The notes: a model not told the origin generated them from the sequence alone. Positions 29,618 to 39,141 are shown, counted from the first letter of the stretch. The stretch: DNA of 64,000 nucleotides from CAVYGM01 sp963768025 (GCA_963768025.1 CAVYGM010000032.1:36022-100021), one strand, 5' to 3'. A program made the numbers and translations.

Positions 29618-29621
29618 TTTT

Positions 29622-29915
29622 TTAGATTCGATCTACCGACTTTACCGAGAATGCCTGAGCCCTGTCCGCAAACAGGGCTTTGGTTTTTTTCCAGGTACTT
29701 GCAAATAAATCTGAATCGCGGTAGGCATTGAGCGCCTCCTCCGAAGTCCAGTGGCTATGGGTAACGAATACGTGCGGCTGGTGGAGATCCTGCCAGAGTT
29801 CCAGGTGCAGGCACCCTTCGCGGGCCCGGATGAGGTGTTTTGATTCTTCAAAAATGGTTTTAAATTCTTCGGTCTTGTCTGACTGAAAGGTCATGCGGAC
29901 GAGTCGGATGAGCAT
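29622..29915 (-). CDS. Antibiotic biosynthesis monooxygenase (ABM) domain protein
   Basis: This 97-residue ferredoxin-like dimeric alpha/beta barrel shows RLVRMTFQ, EEFKTIFEESKHLIRAREGC, LHLELWQD and THSHWTSEEALNAYRDSDLF. Members degrade heme or oxidise quinones without a bound cofactor, but many small ones have unknown roles. It is convergent with the secreted protein, with four bases between stops. Confidence 0.85.
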   Translation of the reverse strand: MLIRLVRMTFQSDKTEEFKTIFEESKHLIRAREGCLHLELWQDLHQPHVFVTHSHWTSEEALNAYRDSDLFASTWKKTKALFADRAQAFSVKSVDRI

Positions 29916-29943
29916 CGGCGAACGGGGCTAATTACAATTTCGA

Positions 29944-31191
29944 TTACAGGTAGCTAAGCCACCTTTTTTCGGGATGGGCGGACTTGTAGGCATTGTACCA
30001 CCGGCAGGCCGGATACAGTACCACCACCACAAAAATCCAGACGCCGTACACGCCTCCCAAGGAAAACCCATCTTGGGGCCTGGCGAATAAGAACGGATTC
30101 TGATTGGCCACGGCGTAGTCTATCCCTTCCTGAACCGTGTACCCCCTGGCAAAAAAGTTGAGCGCTGCCAGCAGATGGATGAGGAAAAAATGCAGAATGT
30201 AGTAGAAAAAAGCAGTACGCCCATAGATACGAAACGTATCCGTCAGGCCATTTTTAATGTTTTCCAGATAAGCCAGGAGGATCAGAGCCGGTCCCAGGGT
30301 CATGCACATGTACAGCAGTGATGGCGGGTATTTGTGGGTATCTATAAATGCCAAAAAGGATAAAAGGCCGTTTTTCTGGGGTATCCAGGGAGTGGGGTTG
30401 CCGTACCAGTTACTGAATCGGAGGACGATAAACAGCAGAATCAGGCCCAGACCCAGGTAGATCAGATACGACTTGCGCCGGACGGCATCCATACCCGGTG
30501 AGAAAAAGGTACCTGCACAAAAGCCCATAATCATGACGCCGGTCCAGGGTACGAAGGGGTAGAGAATGATCAGAAAATGATCTGGTAAAAACTCATACAA
30601 CGTGAATCGGTTGCTATGCAAAAGATTCCACCAGAAACCCGGCGCAAAGCCCGGTGCCGACTCCGGAATATCCAGCAGATTGTGTCCCAGCACGATGGCC
30701 AGGCCAAGGGCCAGGATTACCGGAAAAGGCAGGTGGATCAAAAACCCCAACAGTACCATACTGATGCCAATGGACCAGATTACCTGTAGGAAAATAACGT
30801 TGTAAAAGGGATTGAATGTCCAGGCGAGTGAAATGATGAATACCTCCACAAAAATCAGCCACAGCCCGCGCGTAATCAGGAAAACACTCAGTTCTTTGGG
30901 AGTTTTGCGCAGGCTTTGCAGGTAGATGGACGTACCGGAGAGGAACACGAACACCGGCGCGCAGAAATGGGTGATCCAGCGGGTGAAAAATAGGGGGACC
31001 GTAGTAGTGGCCAGGTTAAGCGGATCTTCGGTAAACCCGACATTATGAAAAAAGTCCCGCACGTGATCCAAGGCCATGATGACCATGACCATTCCCCGCA
31101 GCACGTCAATGGACTCGATGCGGTAAGTGGAGCGTAGTCCTACCCCCGGTATTGGAATGCTGGCTGCTCCGACTGTTGGCCTCCCTCTCAT
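29944..31191 (-). CDS. DUF1624/HGSNAT-like membrane acyltransferase
   Basis: This 415-residue multipass protein begins its conserved part with RIESIDVLRGMVMVIMALDHVRDFF; the Asp-His pair is the family hallmark. About ten hydrophobic helices follow, ending in WIFVVVVLYPACRWY. It is related to heparan-alpha-glucosaminide N-acetyltransferase, which moves acetyl groups across a membrane onto sugars. A role in envelope sugar acetylation is inferred. The ABM gene lies 28 bases downstream. Confidence 0.85.
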   Translation of the reverse strand: MRGRPTVGAASIPIPGVGLRSTYRIESIDVLRGMVMVIMALDHVRDFFHNVGFTEDPLNLATTTVPLFFTRWITHFCAPVFVFLSGTSIYLQSLRKTPKELSVFLITRGLWLIFVEVFIISLAWTFNPFYNVIFLQVIWSIGISMVLLGFLIHLPFPVILALGLAIVLGHNLLDIPESAPGFAPGFWWNLLHSNRFTLYEFLPDHFLIILYPFVPWTGVMIMGFCAGTFFSPGMDAVRRKSYLIYLGLGLILLFIVLRFSNWYGNPTPWIPQKNGLLSFLAFIDTHKYPPSLLYMCMTLGPALILLAYLENIKNGLTDTFRIYGRTAFFYYILHFFLIHLLAALNFFARGYTVQEGIDYAVANQNPFLFARPQDGFSLGGVYGVWIFVVVVLYPACRWYNAYKSAHPEKRWLSYL

Positions 31192-31265
31192 TTTTTCAGC
31201 TGGTTGAGATGCTAGTTCACTTCCCGTCCATTTAACGATTATCTGGTAAATGTACCAAATAATCT

Positions 31266-32294
31266 TTACTTAGTATCACTGGACTTGGGGCCCTCGCCAT
31301 TACTTTTTGAAGCTTCCTGTTTTTCCACCTTGGCCTGCCAGCGCGGTTTGGTTTCCCCTTCCTTCGGCGCGGGCCAGCCTTCGCGTTGTTTCGAGCGGTT
31401 GCCTTCCTCTTCCTCGGTCTGATCGTGGAAAAGGTGTACCTGCGTCTCGTAGGGCATATCAATGCCGGCCTCGTCGAGCGCGTTCTTCATCGCCCGAATC
31501 ACCTGGGCATGTACTTTCACCACATCGGCCCGGCGGCTATGGGTCCACCAGCGCACCCGGATGGTTACCCAGCTGGCGGCCAGGTCCCACGGAAGCACGT
31601 CGGGGGCCGGATCGGCCTCTACCTCGGGTATGCTTTTTAACGCTTTCAGGATCACGTCGCAGGCCTGGTCTATGCCATCCCCGTAGCCTACCCCCACATC
31701 GTACTGGCTGCGGCGTTTCTCGTGGGCCGTTTTCACCAGCACGGCATTGGTATAAATATCACTGTTTGGAATTACGATCCGCTGTCCATCGTAAGTTTTG
31801 ATGATGGTGGCGCGGGTTTCGATCCGCTCCACGGTTCCCTCGTAACCATTTATTTCAATCTGATCGTTGTTCTCGAAGGGCTGCCGCAACAGGATCAGGA
31901 GTCCGGCCAGCCAATTCTGGAGTATATCCTTGAAAGCAAAACCAATGGCCACCGAACTTACCCCGAGGCCGGCAATAAGATCCCCGGGGTTCAACGACGG
32001 AATGACAATAGTGGCCCCCAACAGAAAACCCAGCACAATAACCACCCACCGCACGAAGCCCCCCAGTACATCGCCCAGGTTGTCACGTTGCTTGCGGGAT
32101 GTCCGGCGCTGCACTACCTTACGGGCCAAGTAACCCAGGCCATAGAATAGGGCAATGACCACCAAAGCCACCATAATATTGGGTAACAAGCGGATACCCC
32201 CGTTGATCCAGTTTTGCACTCGTTGGAAAGCGGCGCCAAAATCGAACTCCATGGATTGCAGGGCCAATTGGGTTGAATCGGATTGAAGTAGCAT
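31266..32294 (-). CDS. MscS-family small mechanosensitive channel
   Basis: This 342-residue inner-membrane channel has a first span near NIMVALVVIALFYGLGYLA, a second near WVVIVLGFLLGATIVI, and pore helix TM3 in GLGVSSVAIGFAFKDILQNWLAGLLIL. The beta domain signature GTVERIETRATIIKTYDGQRIVIPN follows. A charged, low-complexity C-terminal tail extends beyond the usual MscS length. It releases solutes on hypo-osmotic shock by family analogy. Confidence 0.92.
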   Translation of the reverse strand: MLLQSDSTQLALQSMEFDFGAAFQRVQNWINGGIRLLPNIMVALVVIALFYGLGYLARKVVQRRTSRKQRDNLGDVLGGFVRWVVIVLGFLLGATIVIPSLNPGDLIAGLGVSSVAIGFAFKDILQNWLAGLLILLRQPFENNDQIEINGYEGTVERIETRATIIKTYDGQRIVIPNSDIYTNAVLVKTAHEKRRSQYDVGVGYGDGIDQACDVILKALKSIPEVEADPAPDVLPWDLAASWVTIRVRWWTHSRRADVVKVHAQVIRAMKNALDEAGIDMPYETQVHLFHDQTEEEEGNRSKQREGWPAPKEGETKPRWQAKVEKQEASKSNGEGPKSSDTK

Positions 32295-32455
32295 AGGGAA
32301 AGTTGGTTAAAGTAGCGGGTGATTTACCACCCCACAGCGAATAAGGTTAATGTTTCAAACAGGGAAAGGCTTCAACAGTTTAAAAAAATATGCCTTGCGT
32401 CCCCAAACTCAACGTTGGGGTAGGGTTATACGCCCTATCATTTCGGGAAATGAGG

Positions 32456-32463
32456 TATATTTG
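32456..32463 (+). promoter_or_regulatory. Candidate -7 box TATATTTG
   Basis: It matches the TAnnTTTG consensus and lies 71 bases before the 2OG oxygenase start. No clear -33 TTTG was found at the right distance. Confidence 0.35.
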
Positions 32464-32534
32464 TATCGTAGCAGTACGCTGAATACGATAGAATTCAAGG
32501 TAGGCTAAGTGACCTAATTAATCTGTGAATAAAG

Positions 32535-33155
32535 ATGGTGAATTCTGGCGTATTTTCGCTTGAGGAGGAGTTTGAAAAAATTATCGAAGGCATCCTCAAC
32601 CAGGGATACGGCTACTCGGATTTGTTTCTGAATGCTACCGAAATTCAGGAATTCCAGCAGGCCTTCGACCTTCGAATGCAAACTGGCCAGTTCCGCACGG
32701 CCGCCGTAGGCCCTCAGGCGGGCAAGCAAATCCTAACCGATATACGCGGTGACCTCATCTGCTGGCTCCCGGAGGAGGGGTTGTTTCCGATCGAAACCAC
32801 CTACCTCAACCGCATTCAGGACATGATCGGGTACTTCAACCGCACCTGCTACCTGGGCTTGCAGGACGCCGAACTCCACTACGCCGAGTACCCCGTGGGC
32901 ACTTTTTACAAGCGCCACCTGGATCGATTCAAGACCGATTCGCACCGGAAGCTTTCGGTGATTTGCTACCTGAATCAAGACTGGCAGCCTGAGGATGGCG
33001 GGCAGTTGATCCTATTTCCCTCTGATAATCAAATAGAAAGCATCCAGCCCATTGGGGGCCGATTGGTGTGTTTTGAAAGCGATAAGCTGGAACACGAGGT
33101 ACTGCAGGCGATACGCCCCCGCCGCAGCGTGACGGGCTGGCTGCGTACTCGCTGA
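32535..33155 (+). CDS. 2-oxoglutarate/Fe(II)-dependent oxygenase (prolyl 4-hydroxylase-like)
   Basis: 206 residues with all catalytic positions: His128 and Asp130 in YKRHLDRF, His187 in KLEHEV, and Arg197 in RPRRSVTGW for 2-oxoglutarate. The double-stranded beta-helix strand LSVICYLNQDWQPEDGGQL is typical of the P4Hc group. It hydroxylates a protein or small molecule in the cytosol; the target is unknown. No signal peptide. Confidence 0.9.
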   Translation: MVNSGVFSLEEEFEKIIEGILNQGYGYSDLFLNATEIQEFQQAFDLRMQTGQFRTAAVGPQAGKQILTDIRGDLICWLPEEGLFPIETTYLNRIQDMIGYFNRTCYLGLQDAELHYAEYPVGTFYKRHLDRFKTDSHRKLSVICYLNQDWQPEDGGQLILFPSDNQIESIQPIGGRLVCFESDKLEHEVLQAIRPRRSVTGWLRTR

Positions 33156-33216
33156 GGCCAGTGGGGGTAATTCTGATCGCCCGTCGTCTTTTCTCTTAAA
33201 ACTCTCCGTTTGCTTT

Positions 33217-34131
33217 ATGAAAAAAATCTTCTACCTGGTATCGCTGACCGCTCTTACCCTACCCGCTATGGCCCAAAACCAAACGCTTCAACTTTGGCCC
33301 GCCAGTAAAATTCCCAATGCCATCGAAAATACCATTGAGGAAAAGTCCGAAACGACCGGCGGGATCATGCGCATCAGTAACGTCACCGTACCTACCCTTA
33401 CTGCCTACATACCCGCCAAGGAAAAGGCCACGGGCGCGGCCATCATGATTTGCCCCGGCGGGGGCTATGGCATTCTGGCCGCTCAGCACGAGGGTTCTGA
33501 ACTAGCCGAGTGGTTTAAGGAGCGGGGTATTGCCGCTTTTGTGCTAAAATACCGCCTCCCCAACGAAGCCACCATGACCCACCAGCACGAAGTACCCCTG
33601 ATGGATGCCATGAAGGGCATGAAGCTGATCCGGCAGAACGCCCAGAAATGGAACATCAAGCCCGATATGGTGGGAGTGATGGGCTTCTCGGCGGGCGGAC
33701 ACCTGGCCGCGACGCTCTCCACCCATTATGACAAAGGAGAAAACGCAAGTGAAGAATCCAAACCTAATTTTTCGGTTCTGCTCTATCCGGTGATTACTTT
33801 CCTGACGCCCTACGCCCACGGAGGCTCCCGCGACAAGCTGCTCGGACCCGATAAGTCCGACGAGTTGATTGAGTATTATTCAAACGAAAAGCAGGTATCG
33901 GCCTCTACTCCCCCTACCTTTCTGGTTCACGCGCAAGACGATGGGGGCGTACCCGCCGAGAACAGTATTCAGTATTTTCTGGCGTTGAAAGAGCACAAAA
34001 TTCCCGCCGAGCTGCACCTCTACCCTACCGGAGGCCACGGATTCGCTATGCGTACCGACGGCAAAGGCTCCGTAGCCAACTGGCCCCTGGCCATGGAAGG
34101 CTGGCTAAAAAGCCGAAACCTGATGAAATAG
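33217..34131 (+). CDS. Secreted alpha/beta hydrolase (acetyl-xylan esterase/BD-FAE-like)
   Basis: 304 residues with a signal peptide ending at TLPAMAQ. The oxyanion segment is MICPGGGYGILA; the nucleophile Ser158 is in GFSAGGH; Asp is in HAQDDGGVP and His in GGHGFAM. This arrangement is common to esterases that remove acetyl or feruloyl groups from plant polysaccharides. It is 61 bases downstream of the 2OG oxygenase and is closed by a terminator. Confidence 0.88.
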   Translation: MKKIFYLVSLTALTLPAMAQNQTLQLWPASKIPNAIENTIEEKSETTGGIMRISNVTVPTLTAYIPAKEKATGAAIMICPGGGYGILAAQHEGSELAEWFKERGIAAFVLKYRLPNEATMTHQHEVPLMDAMKGMKLIRQNAQKWNIKPDMVGVMGFSAGGHLAATLSTHYDKGENASEESKPNFSVLLYPVITFLTPYAHGGSRDKLLGPDKSDELIEYYSNEKQVSASTPPTFLVHAQDDGGVPAENSIQYFLALKEHKIPAELHLYPTGGHGFAMRTDGKGSVANWPLAMEGWLKSRNLMK

Positions 34132-34148
34132 GGAATCCGACACTATTC

Positions 34149-34182
34149 AACGCTGACAGCGTTCAAAAACACTGTCAGCGTT
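34149..34182. terminator. Hairpin between convergent esterase and aldo/keto reductase genes
   Basis: AACGCTGACAG and its exact complement (34149-34159, 34172-34182) are separated by a 12-base A-rich loop, ten bases before the reductase stop. Confidence 0.65.
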
Positions 34183-34191
34183 AACGAACTA

Positions 34192-35163
34192 CTACTGCGA
34201 CCACTCCGTGGGCGTGCGGTCCCAACGGTGATTTTTCAACTTTTTCAACAGGGATTCTTCCAGAACTTTCCCATCACTGGCGGCAACATTGGCCTTCACG
34301 TGGGGCAGTTTCCGCATTCCGGGGATGGTGGTGGCTACGTCGTCATTGGCCAGGATAAACCGCAAGGCCAGTTCGGGCATGGTCATGCCTGCGGGGATGA
34401 GGGGTTTCAAGGCATCCGCGTGATCCACGCTACTATTCAGGTTTTCGGGCACAAAGTAAGTGGAGCGCCAGTCGTTCGCAGGAAAGGTAGTTTCCCTAGT
34501 GAAGGTACCCGTCAGCGTACCTTCGTCGAAAGGCACCCGGGCAATGATACCTACGTCGTGTTTCCGGCAGAGGGGAAACAAATGGTCTTCGGGATTCTGG
34601 TCAAAGATATTGTAGATCACCTGCACGGCATCCATCAGGCCGGTTTTGATCGTTTCCAGCGAATTATCCGGTTCCCAGCGGTTTACACTGATGCCCCAGG
34701 CCTGCACTTTTCCTTCTTTGGTAAGTTTCTGAATGGCTTCCTTCCACTCGTCGCGATTGGCCCAGTGGTCTTCCCACACGTGAAACTGCATGAGGTCAAT
34801 GCAGTCCACGCTGAGGTTCTTCAAACTCTTTTCGGTGTACTCGACAATGTACTCAGCCGGAAATACCTGGTCTATTGTAAATTCCGACTGCGAAGGCCAC
34901 GTCCGGTTCTTGGGAGGTATCTTGGTGGCGGCGTATAGTTTCTTGTCAGGGTTTCGTTTGATGAGTTCCCCCAGTATTTGTTCACTTTTTCCTTCGGCAT
35001 AGCCCCAGGCCGTGTCAAAAAAATTGCATCCTAGCTCAACCGCCTGGTCGAGGGAAGCATTTACTTCCTGAATGTCGGAGCCCGTCCAGCCGGCTAGTCC
35101 CCACATGCCGTAGCCTATCTCACTGACCTGCCAGTCGGTACGCCCAAATCGTCTATATTCCAT
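34192..35163 (-). CDS. Aldo/keto reductase
   Basis: This 323-residue TIM-barrel NADPH oxidoreductase shows the complete tetrad Asp50, Tyr55 (FFDTAWGYAEG), Lys81 (AATKI) and His128 (LMQFHVWED). The N-terminus MEYRRFGRTDWQVSEIGYGMW is typical of the YajO/Tas-like subgroup. Substrate not determinable. Single-gene unit. Confidence 0.92.
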   Translation of the reverse strand: MEYRRFGRTDWQVSEIGYGMWGLAGWTGSDIQEVNASLDQAVELGCNFFDTAWGYAEGKSEQILGELIKRNPDKKLYAATKIPPKNRTWPSQSEFTIDQVFPAEYIVEYTEKSLKNLSVDCIDLMQFHVWEDHWANRDEWKEAIQKLTKEGKVQAWGISVNRWEPDNSLETIKTGLMDAVQVIYNIFDQNPEDHLFPLCRKHDVGIIARVPFDEGTLTGTFTRETTFPANDWRSTYFVPENLNSSVDHADALKPLIPAGMTMPELALRFILANDDVATTIPGMRKLPHVKANVAASDGKVLEESLLKKLKNHRWDRTPTEWSQ

Positions 35164-35308
35164 AGTACTTTTTTTAGGTTTGGTTTAGAATAATTTACAC
35201 AAATTAAAGAATTAATCGTTAGTACAGTGTAATGAGGGCCGAAATTGCTACTTTGAAAAATATTGTCTAGTGTTGCAAAATGGTGATTAGCATAACAGGT
35301 GTTTTAGT

Positions 35309-36076
35309 ATGAATTGGAGAGGCTGTATGAGGCGTAGTGGGGCAATTGTGAGTCTGATAGCCCTGATGGGTTGGAGCAAAATAGAGTATCCGGCCGAGCA
35401 ACTTCTCGCGTACTGTTACCAGTTCAACCAAATTCAAATCGACATCCGCGAACAAAAGGTCAGCCCTGATTCGGCCGCCCGGGCGTTTCAGGAGGTCATG
35501 AAAAATATCCGCACTACCCTTTCTGCTTTTGACCCCTGCGAGCAGGACACCGCTCAGAAATTTGTTTTCCCCCTGCGGGGCTATCTACCCAAATATTCCA
35601 TCGGAGGCAACGGCCGGGGCTACCGCACCAATGGCTTCAATCTTTTCGATTATGAAGCCAGGGGAAGCCATCCGGCCCACGACCTTTTTATCAAGGACGG
35701 CAATCAGGACAACTTCGACGACCGCCTATGCCATCCCGTAGATCTCCTCTCAATGAGTCAGGGGATAGTGCTGGCCACTGATACTACCTGGCAGCCCGGC
35801 AGCGAGCTGCGCGGCGGAAATTTTATATGGGTATACGACCCCTGCCTCAACGGGCTCTTTTACTACGCCCACAACAGCCGGGTGGTGGTGCAGCCCGGCG
35901 AGTGGGTACAGGCGGGCCAAAAACTCGGCGAAGTAGGCCGCACCGGCCTCAATGCCTACAAGGAACGCTCCCCCACGCACGTCCACATGATGTTTCTGCG
36001 GGTAAATCAGGAGTTCCTGCCTGAGCCCGACAATCCCCTCGACTGGCTGCGGGAAGCGGAGGTAAGGGGGTGGTGA
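35309..36076 (+). CDS. M23/LytM-type peptidoglycan endopeptidase family protein
   Basis: 255 residues. An N-terminal hydrophobic segment (GAIVSLIALMGW) may act as a signal or anchor. The zinc motif is H-x3-D at 121-125 (GSHPAHDLF) and the second site is HVHMMF at 224-229. The barrel segment FYYAHNSRVVVQPGEWVQAGQKLGEVGRTG is typical of the family. It would cut peptide cross-links in peptidoglycan. Confidence 0.88.
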   Translation: MNWRGCMRRSGAIVSLIALMGWSKIEYPAEQLLAYCYQFNQIQIDIREQKVSPDSAARAFQEVMKNIRTTLSAFDPCEQDTAQKFVFPLRGYLPKYSIGGNGRGYRTNGFNLFDYEARGSHPAHDLFIKDGNQDNFDDRLCHPVDLLSMSQGIVLATDTTWQPGSELRGGNFIWVYDPCLNGLFYYAHNSRVVVQPGEWVQAGQKLGEVGRTGLNAYKERSPTHVHMMFLRVNQEFLPEPDNPLDWLREAEVRGW

Positions 36077-36116
36077 GGTGCATTTGACTGGTGCTCCTAG
36101 GGTACTTTCTTAATCA

Positions 36117-36152
36117 TTGTATACAACTTTGTATATATACAGTTTTGTATAT
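36117..36152. promoter_or_regulatory. Cluster of TTGTATA-type sites (possible operators)
   Basis: TTGTATACAA (perfect palindrome, 36117-36126), TGTATATATACA (palindrome, 36130-36141) and TTTTGTATAT (36144-36152) are phased at about 13-14 bases in the gap upstream of a small membrane-protein gene. Confidence 0.4.
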
Positions 36153-36339
36153 CTCGCCTCGTATTCCAGGCAGTACCTGTGCACACTTGGTAATTCTTAA
36201 CTTACCGATTCAGAAAATCCGAGTGCAACACTCAAAATTTTAAAGGCAAGTACTCGCCTTATCCCGGAACCTGACTCACGAATGATCCCAACTTTTTTCA
36301 CAGTAACGAGTTATAGGCAAGCACTCTAATGACATCCCC

Positions 36340-36613
36340 ATGAAAAAAGTCCAACTTCATTGTACCCTTGCTGTATCTGATTCCCGTGTTTCTGGTGATC
36401 CTCCATCAGACCGACTATGAACCCCGGCGGGCGCTGGCCCCTCCGTTTGTTTTCTACATTATCATTGCCGGCGTTGGCTTTACAGTCATTCGGATGATTG
36501 TTAGACACGGGCATAAAAAAAAGAGCCGGGCACTACACCCGGCTCTTTTACTAAAAATAAGCTTACGCTATCAACCAATCAGTCCTAACTCAACCCCACA
36601 AAAAAGCCGATAG
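36340..36613 (+). CDS. Small membrane protein (one-base frameshift at start)
   Basis: An ATG at 36340 opens MKK; deleting one G after the A run gives a continuous reading of KSNFIVPLLYLIPVFLVIL, a loop PRRALAPP, and a second hydrophobic helix FVFYIIIAGVGFTVI, then RHGHKKK. The product is a two-span inner-membrane protein of about 60-90 residues with no family I recognise. The reading frame runs through a strong terminator hairpin at 36521-36547, so the true stop is probably earlier and hidden by a further indel. Confidence 0.5.
36521..36547. terminator. Bidirectional hairpin terminator
   Basis: AAGAGCCGGG and its complement CCCGGCTCTT flank a short loop, preceded by an A run and followed by T residues. 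It separates the small membrane protein from the convergent oxidoreductase. Confidence 0.8.
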
Positions 36614-36630
36614 CTGACTGCCGATAGCCA

Positions 36631-38121
36631 CTATGCCCCCAGCGTCCAGTCGCCGCGGTAGTTCCGCTTCACAAACTGGTTGGCGGCGTCGAAGTTAGTT
36701 ACCTTCATGTTTTTGCCATCCCATAGCAGCTTCTTGCGGCCGGGGAAATTGAACCCTTTGCCATCGGCACGGGCCTCGCGGTAGGTATAGCTCCGGATGC
36801 CCAGGTTACCCATGATCACCGTTTCGGTCAAGGGCCCGGCGTAGTCGAAGGACGACGTGAGTTCCTTGTGCTCCTTGCTGTTGAAGCCGGCCTTGCACGC
36901 GTCGGTCCAGGCTACCTGGTGTCCGTACTCGGGCATAGTCGTATACTTGTTATCAAAGGCCCCCTTGGCCATTTCAAGCTTCGTGCCATTTTTGAGGTAT
37001 ACCTTCGGTACCAGACCGTAGGTGCCGCAGGTCATTACGCCTTTATCGCCAATCATGATCACGCCGTTGGAACTGTCGTTGTCGCCAATCGGATCATCGG
37101 CCGGAATCAACTCAGGGTGGGCGGGGCGCAAGCCACCGTCCAGCCAGATCATGGTCACCTCCGACTTATTGAGCTTGGTAGCGGGGAATTTGAGCTGCGT
37201 CCGCGACGAGGGCGGGCAACCTTCGGGAATGTACTCAGGCTGCCAGTCTTTCAGGAACACCGACCCCACGCTGCACTCTACCTCGCTGGGATAGCCCAGG
37301 CCCAGTACCCGGAAGGGGGAGTCGATTAGGTGACACCCCATGTCACCGAGGGCACCGGTACCAAATTCCCACCAGCCCCGCCACTTGAAGGGGTGCCAGG
37401 CCGGATTGTAATCCACCCAGGGAGCGGTACCTACCCACAGGTCCCAATCTACGTTATCGGGCACGGGCATCTTGGCGGTAGGAACGGGGATACCTTGCGG
37501 CCACACGGGACGGTTGGTCCAGATATGTACCTCCTTTACGGTTCCGATTACGCCCTTGTTGAACCAGTCCTGCAACTGCCGCTGACCCGGATTAGAAGCG
37601 CCCTGGTTTCCCATTTGGGTCACTACCTTGTATTTCCGAGCGGATTCAGTGAGCATCCGGGCTTCGTAAATATCGTGGGTCAGGGGTTTTTGTCCGTATA
37701 CGTGCTTACCCAGCTGCATGGCGGCCATGGCGGCTACGGCGTGCTGGTGATCGGGGGTAGAAATGGTGACGGCGTCTATATCCTTGCCCATTTCATCAAA
37801 CATCTTGCGGAAATCCTTGTATTTTTTGGCGTTAGGATGAGCCTCAATGGAAGCCTTTCCCACATTCCAATCTACGTCGCAAAGCGCTACGATGTTCTCT
37901 GCGCCTTTGTTAAAAGCATTCCGGATGTCGGACGAGCCTTTGCCTCCGATGCCTATACCGGCAATGTTCAGTTTATCGCTGGGAGCCCGGTAGCCCTTAC
38001 CCAGGACATGGCGGGGAACTATGAAAAAACTTCCGAGGGCCGAAGCACCAATGGCCGCAGCCGTACCTTTTTGAAGAAAATCCCGCCGCGAAACGGCATC
38101 CTTCTGTTCTTTTTTGCTCAT
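36631..38121 (-). CDS. Gfo/Idh/MocA family oxidoreductase with Tat signal
   Basis: This 496-residue exported oxidoreductase starts with the twin-arginine leader SRRDFLQKGTAAAIGASALG. The Rossmann motif NIAGIGIGGKGSSDI is followed by NIVALCDVD. EKP-equivalent sequence is GQKPLTHDIYEA. Large inserts (NRPVWPQGIPVP, WVDYNPAWHPFKWRGWWEFG) mark the long, exported Bacteroidota/Planctomycetota type. It oxidises or isomerises sugars in the periplasm, with tightly bound NAD imported by Tat. Substrate unknown. Confidence 0.92.
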   Translation of the reverse strand: MSKKEQKDAVSRRDFLQKGTAAAIGASALGSFFIVPRHVLGKGYRAPSDKLNIAGIGIGGKGSSDIRNAFNKGAENIVALCDVDWNVGKASIEAHPNAKKYKDFRKMFDEMGKDIDAVTISTPDHQHAVAAMAAMQLGKHVYGQKPLTHDIYEARMLTESARKYKVVTQMGNQGASNPGQRQLQDWFNKGVIGTVKEVHIWTNRPVWPQGIPVPTAKMPVPDNVDWDLWVGTAPWVDYNPAWHPFKWRGWWEFGTGALGDMGCHLIDSPFRVLGLGYPSEVECSVGSVFLKDWQPEYIPEGCPPSSRTQLKFPATKLNKSEVTMIWLDGGLRPAHPELIPADDPIGDNDSSNGVIMIGDKGVMTCGTYGLVPKVYLKNGTKLEMAKGAFDNKYTTMPEYGHQVAWTDACKAGFNSKEHKELTSSFDYAGPLTETVIMGNLGIRSYTYREARADGKGFNFPGRKKLLWDGKNMKVTNFDAANQFVKRNYRGDWTLGA

Positions 38122-38217
38122 GATAACGGTTAATAGATGATCAATACGAGACTCAATCAGTAAAAAGGGCCTGCGATGCCGTACTTACTTATGATTCATC
38201 TCAGATAGATTCAATTT

Positions 38218-39141
38218 TTAATTGGATAAATTTCTTTTCAGAGTTCTTAACGTTTTTTCTATATCATTCTTATAATCCGTCAAGGGGCTGAAACCGGAGC
38301 GGCCCATGATGGGTTCGCTTAAGTAGCTGTTTTCCATAATTTTACCGGTGAGGATGTTAACCGGTCGGCGCATGTACATTTTTTCGATGGGCAGATCCGA
38401 CCATTGGGGAGAATAGTAGATGCAATCGTTGAAAAAATAGTGCGTTACCTGGCTGTGCCGGGTACTACCGGGCCGCTGAATGGGTTCGCCTCCATGGAAG
38501 AGGTTGGCCGACCAGATGAGCGCCTGACCCTTTTTCACCCGAAATACTTCCTTTTTCTGGCCGGTGGCCATCATCAAATCCTGTGCGAAGTCCTCGTAGC
38601 GGCTGTATTGATCGTAGGATTTGGCATAGCCCGACCCCTTGATTCCGATATCGGCCATGTCGTAAAAAGGAAGCTTGTGGCTGCCGGGGTAGTAGTGCAG
38701 TGGGCCGTTTGTTTCGTCGGTGTCTTCCAGGGCTACCCACACGCCGCACATGTAGCGATGCGGAATGGAGTAGAAATGGATTGCATCGCTGTGCGTTCGC
38801 TGCTGAGAACCTACCTGGAAGTTTAGGGTTTGGAAGGGAAACGGCTCACGTCGATACAGAATCCGGAGAATATCAAGCACTTTGGAACAACCGGCTACTT
38901 CTTTTACCAGGGGCGTGATAGTCCAGGCATCCTGGATCCGGGGGTCGGTATAGTGAGGATTCAGCAATTCAATTATCCGATCGAAGGTGCTTTCGGGCAG
39001 ACCTGTTTCCATAATAAGGTACCCCTTTTCTGCGTAGTGGCGTACCATTTCTTTAGTACTTTCGTCGAGGGTGGATTCTTCAAGTTCCTTCGCCAAGAAA
39101 GGAGAATCCACCCAAGGGGTGTTCATACGATAGCTGGACAT
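38218..39141 (-). CDS. Phytanoyl-CoA dioxygenase (PhyH) family protein
   Basis: Starts at the ATG at 39141; a TTG-started extension of 12 codons to 39177 is less likely. Fe(II) ligands are His and Asp in TQRTHSDAIHF-type context (QQRTHSDAIHF) and the distal His in ANLFHGGEP; the 2-oxoglutarate Arg is probably in GSTRHSQ. The segment WVALEDTDETNGPLHYYPGSHKLP is diagnostic for PhyH. It hydroxylates a small molecule; the substrate is unknown. Confidence 0.88.
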   Translation of the reverse strand: MSSYRMNTPWVDSPFLAKELEESTLDESTKEMVRHYAEKGYLIMETGLPESTFDRIIELLNPHYTDPRIQDAWTITPLVKEVAGCSKVLDILRILYRREPFPFQTLNFQVGSQQRTHSDAIHFYSIPHRYMCGVWVALEDTDETNGPLHYYPGSHKLPFYDMADIGIKGSGYAKSYDQYSRYEDFAQDLMMATGQKKEVFRVKKGQALIWSANLFHGGEPIQRPGSTRHSQVTHYFFNDCIYYSPQWSDLPIEKMYMRRPVNILTGKIMENSYLSEPIMGRSGFSPLTDYKNDIEKTLRTLKRNLSN

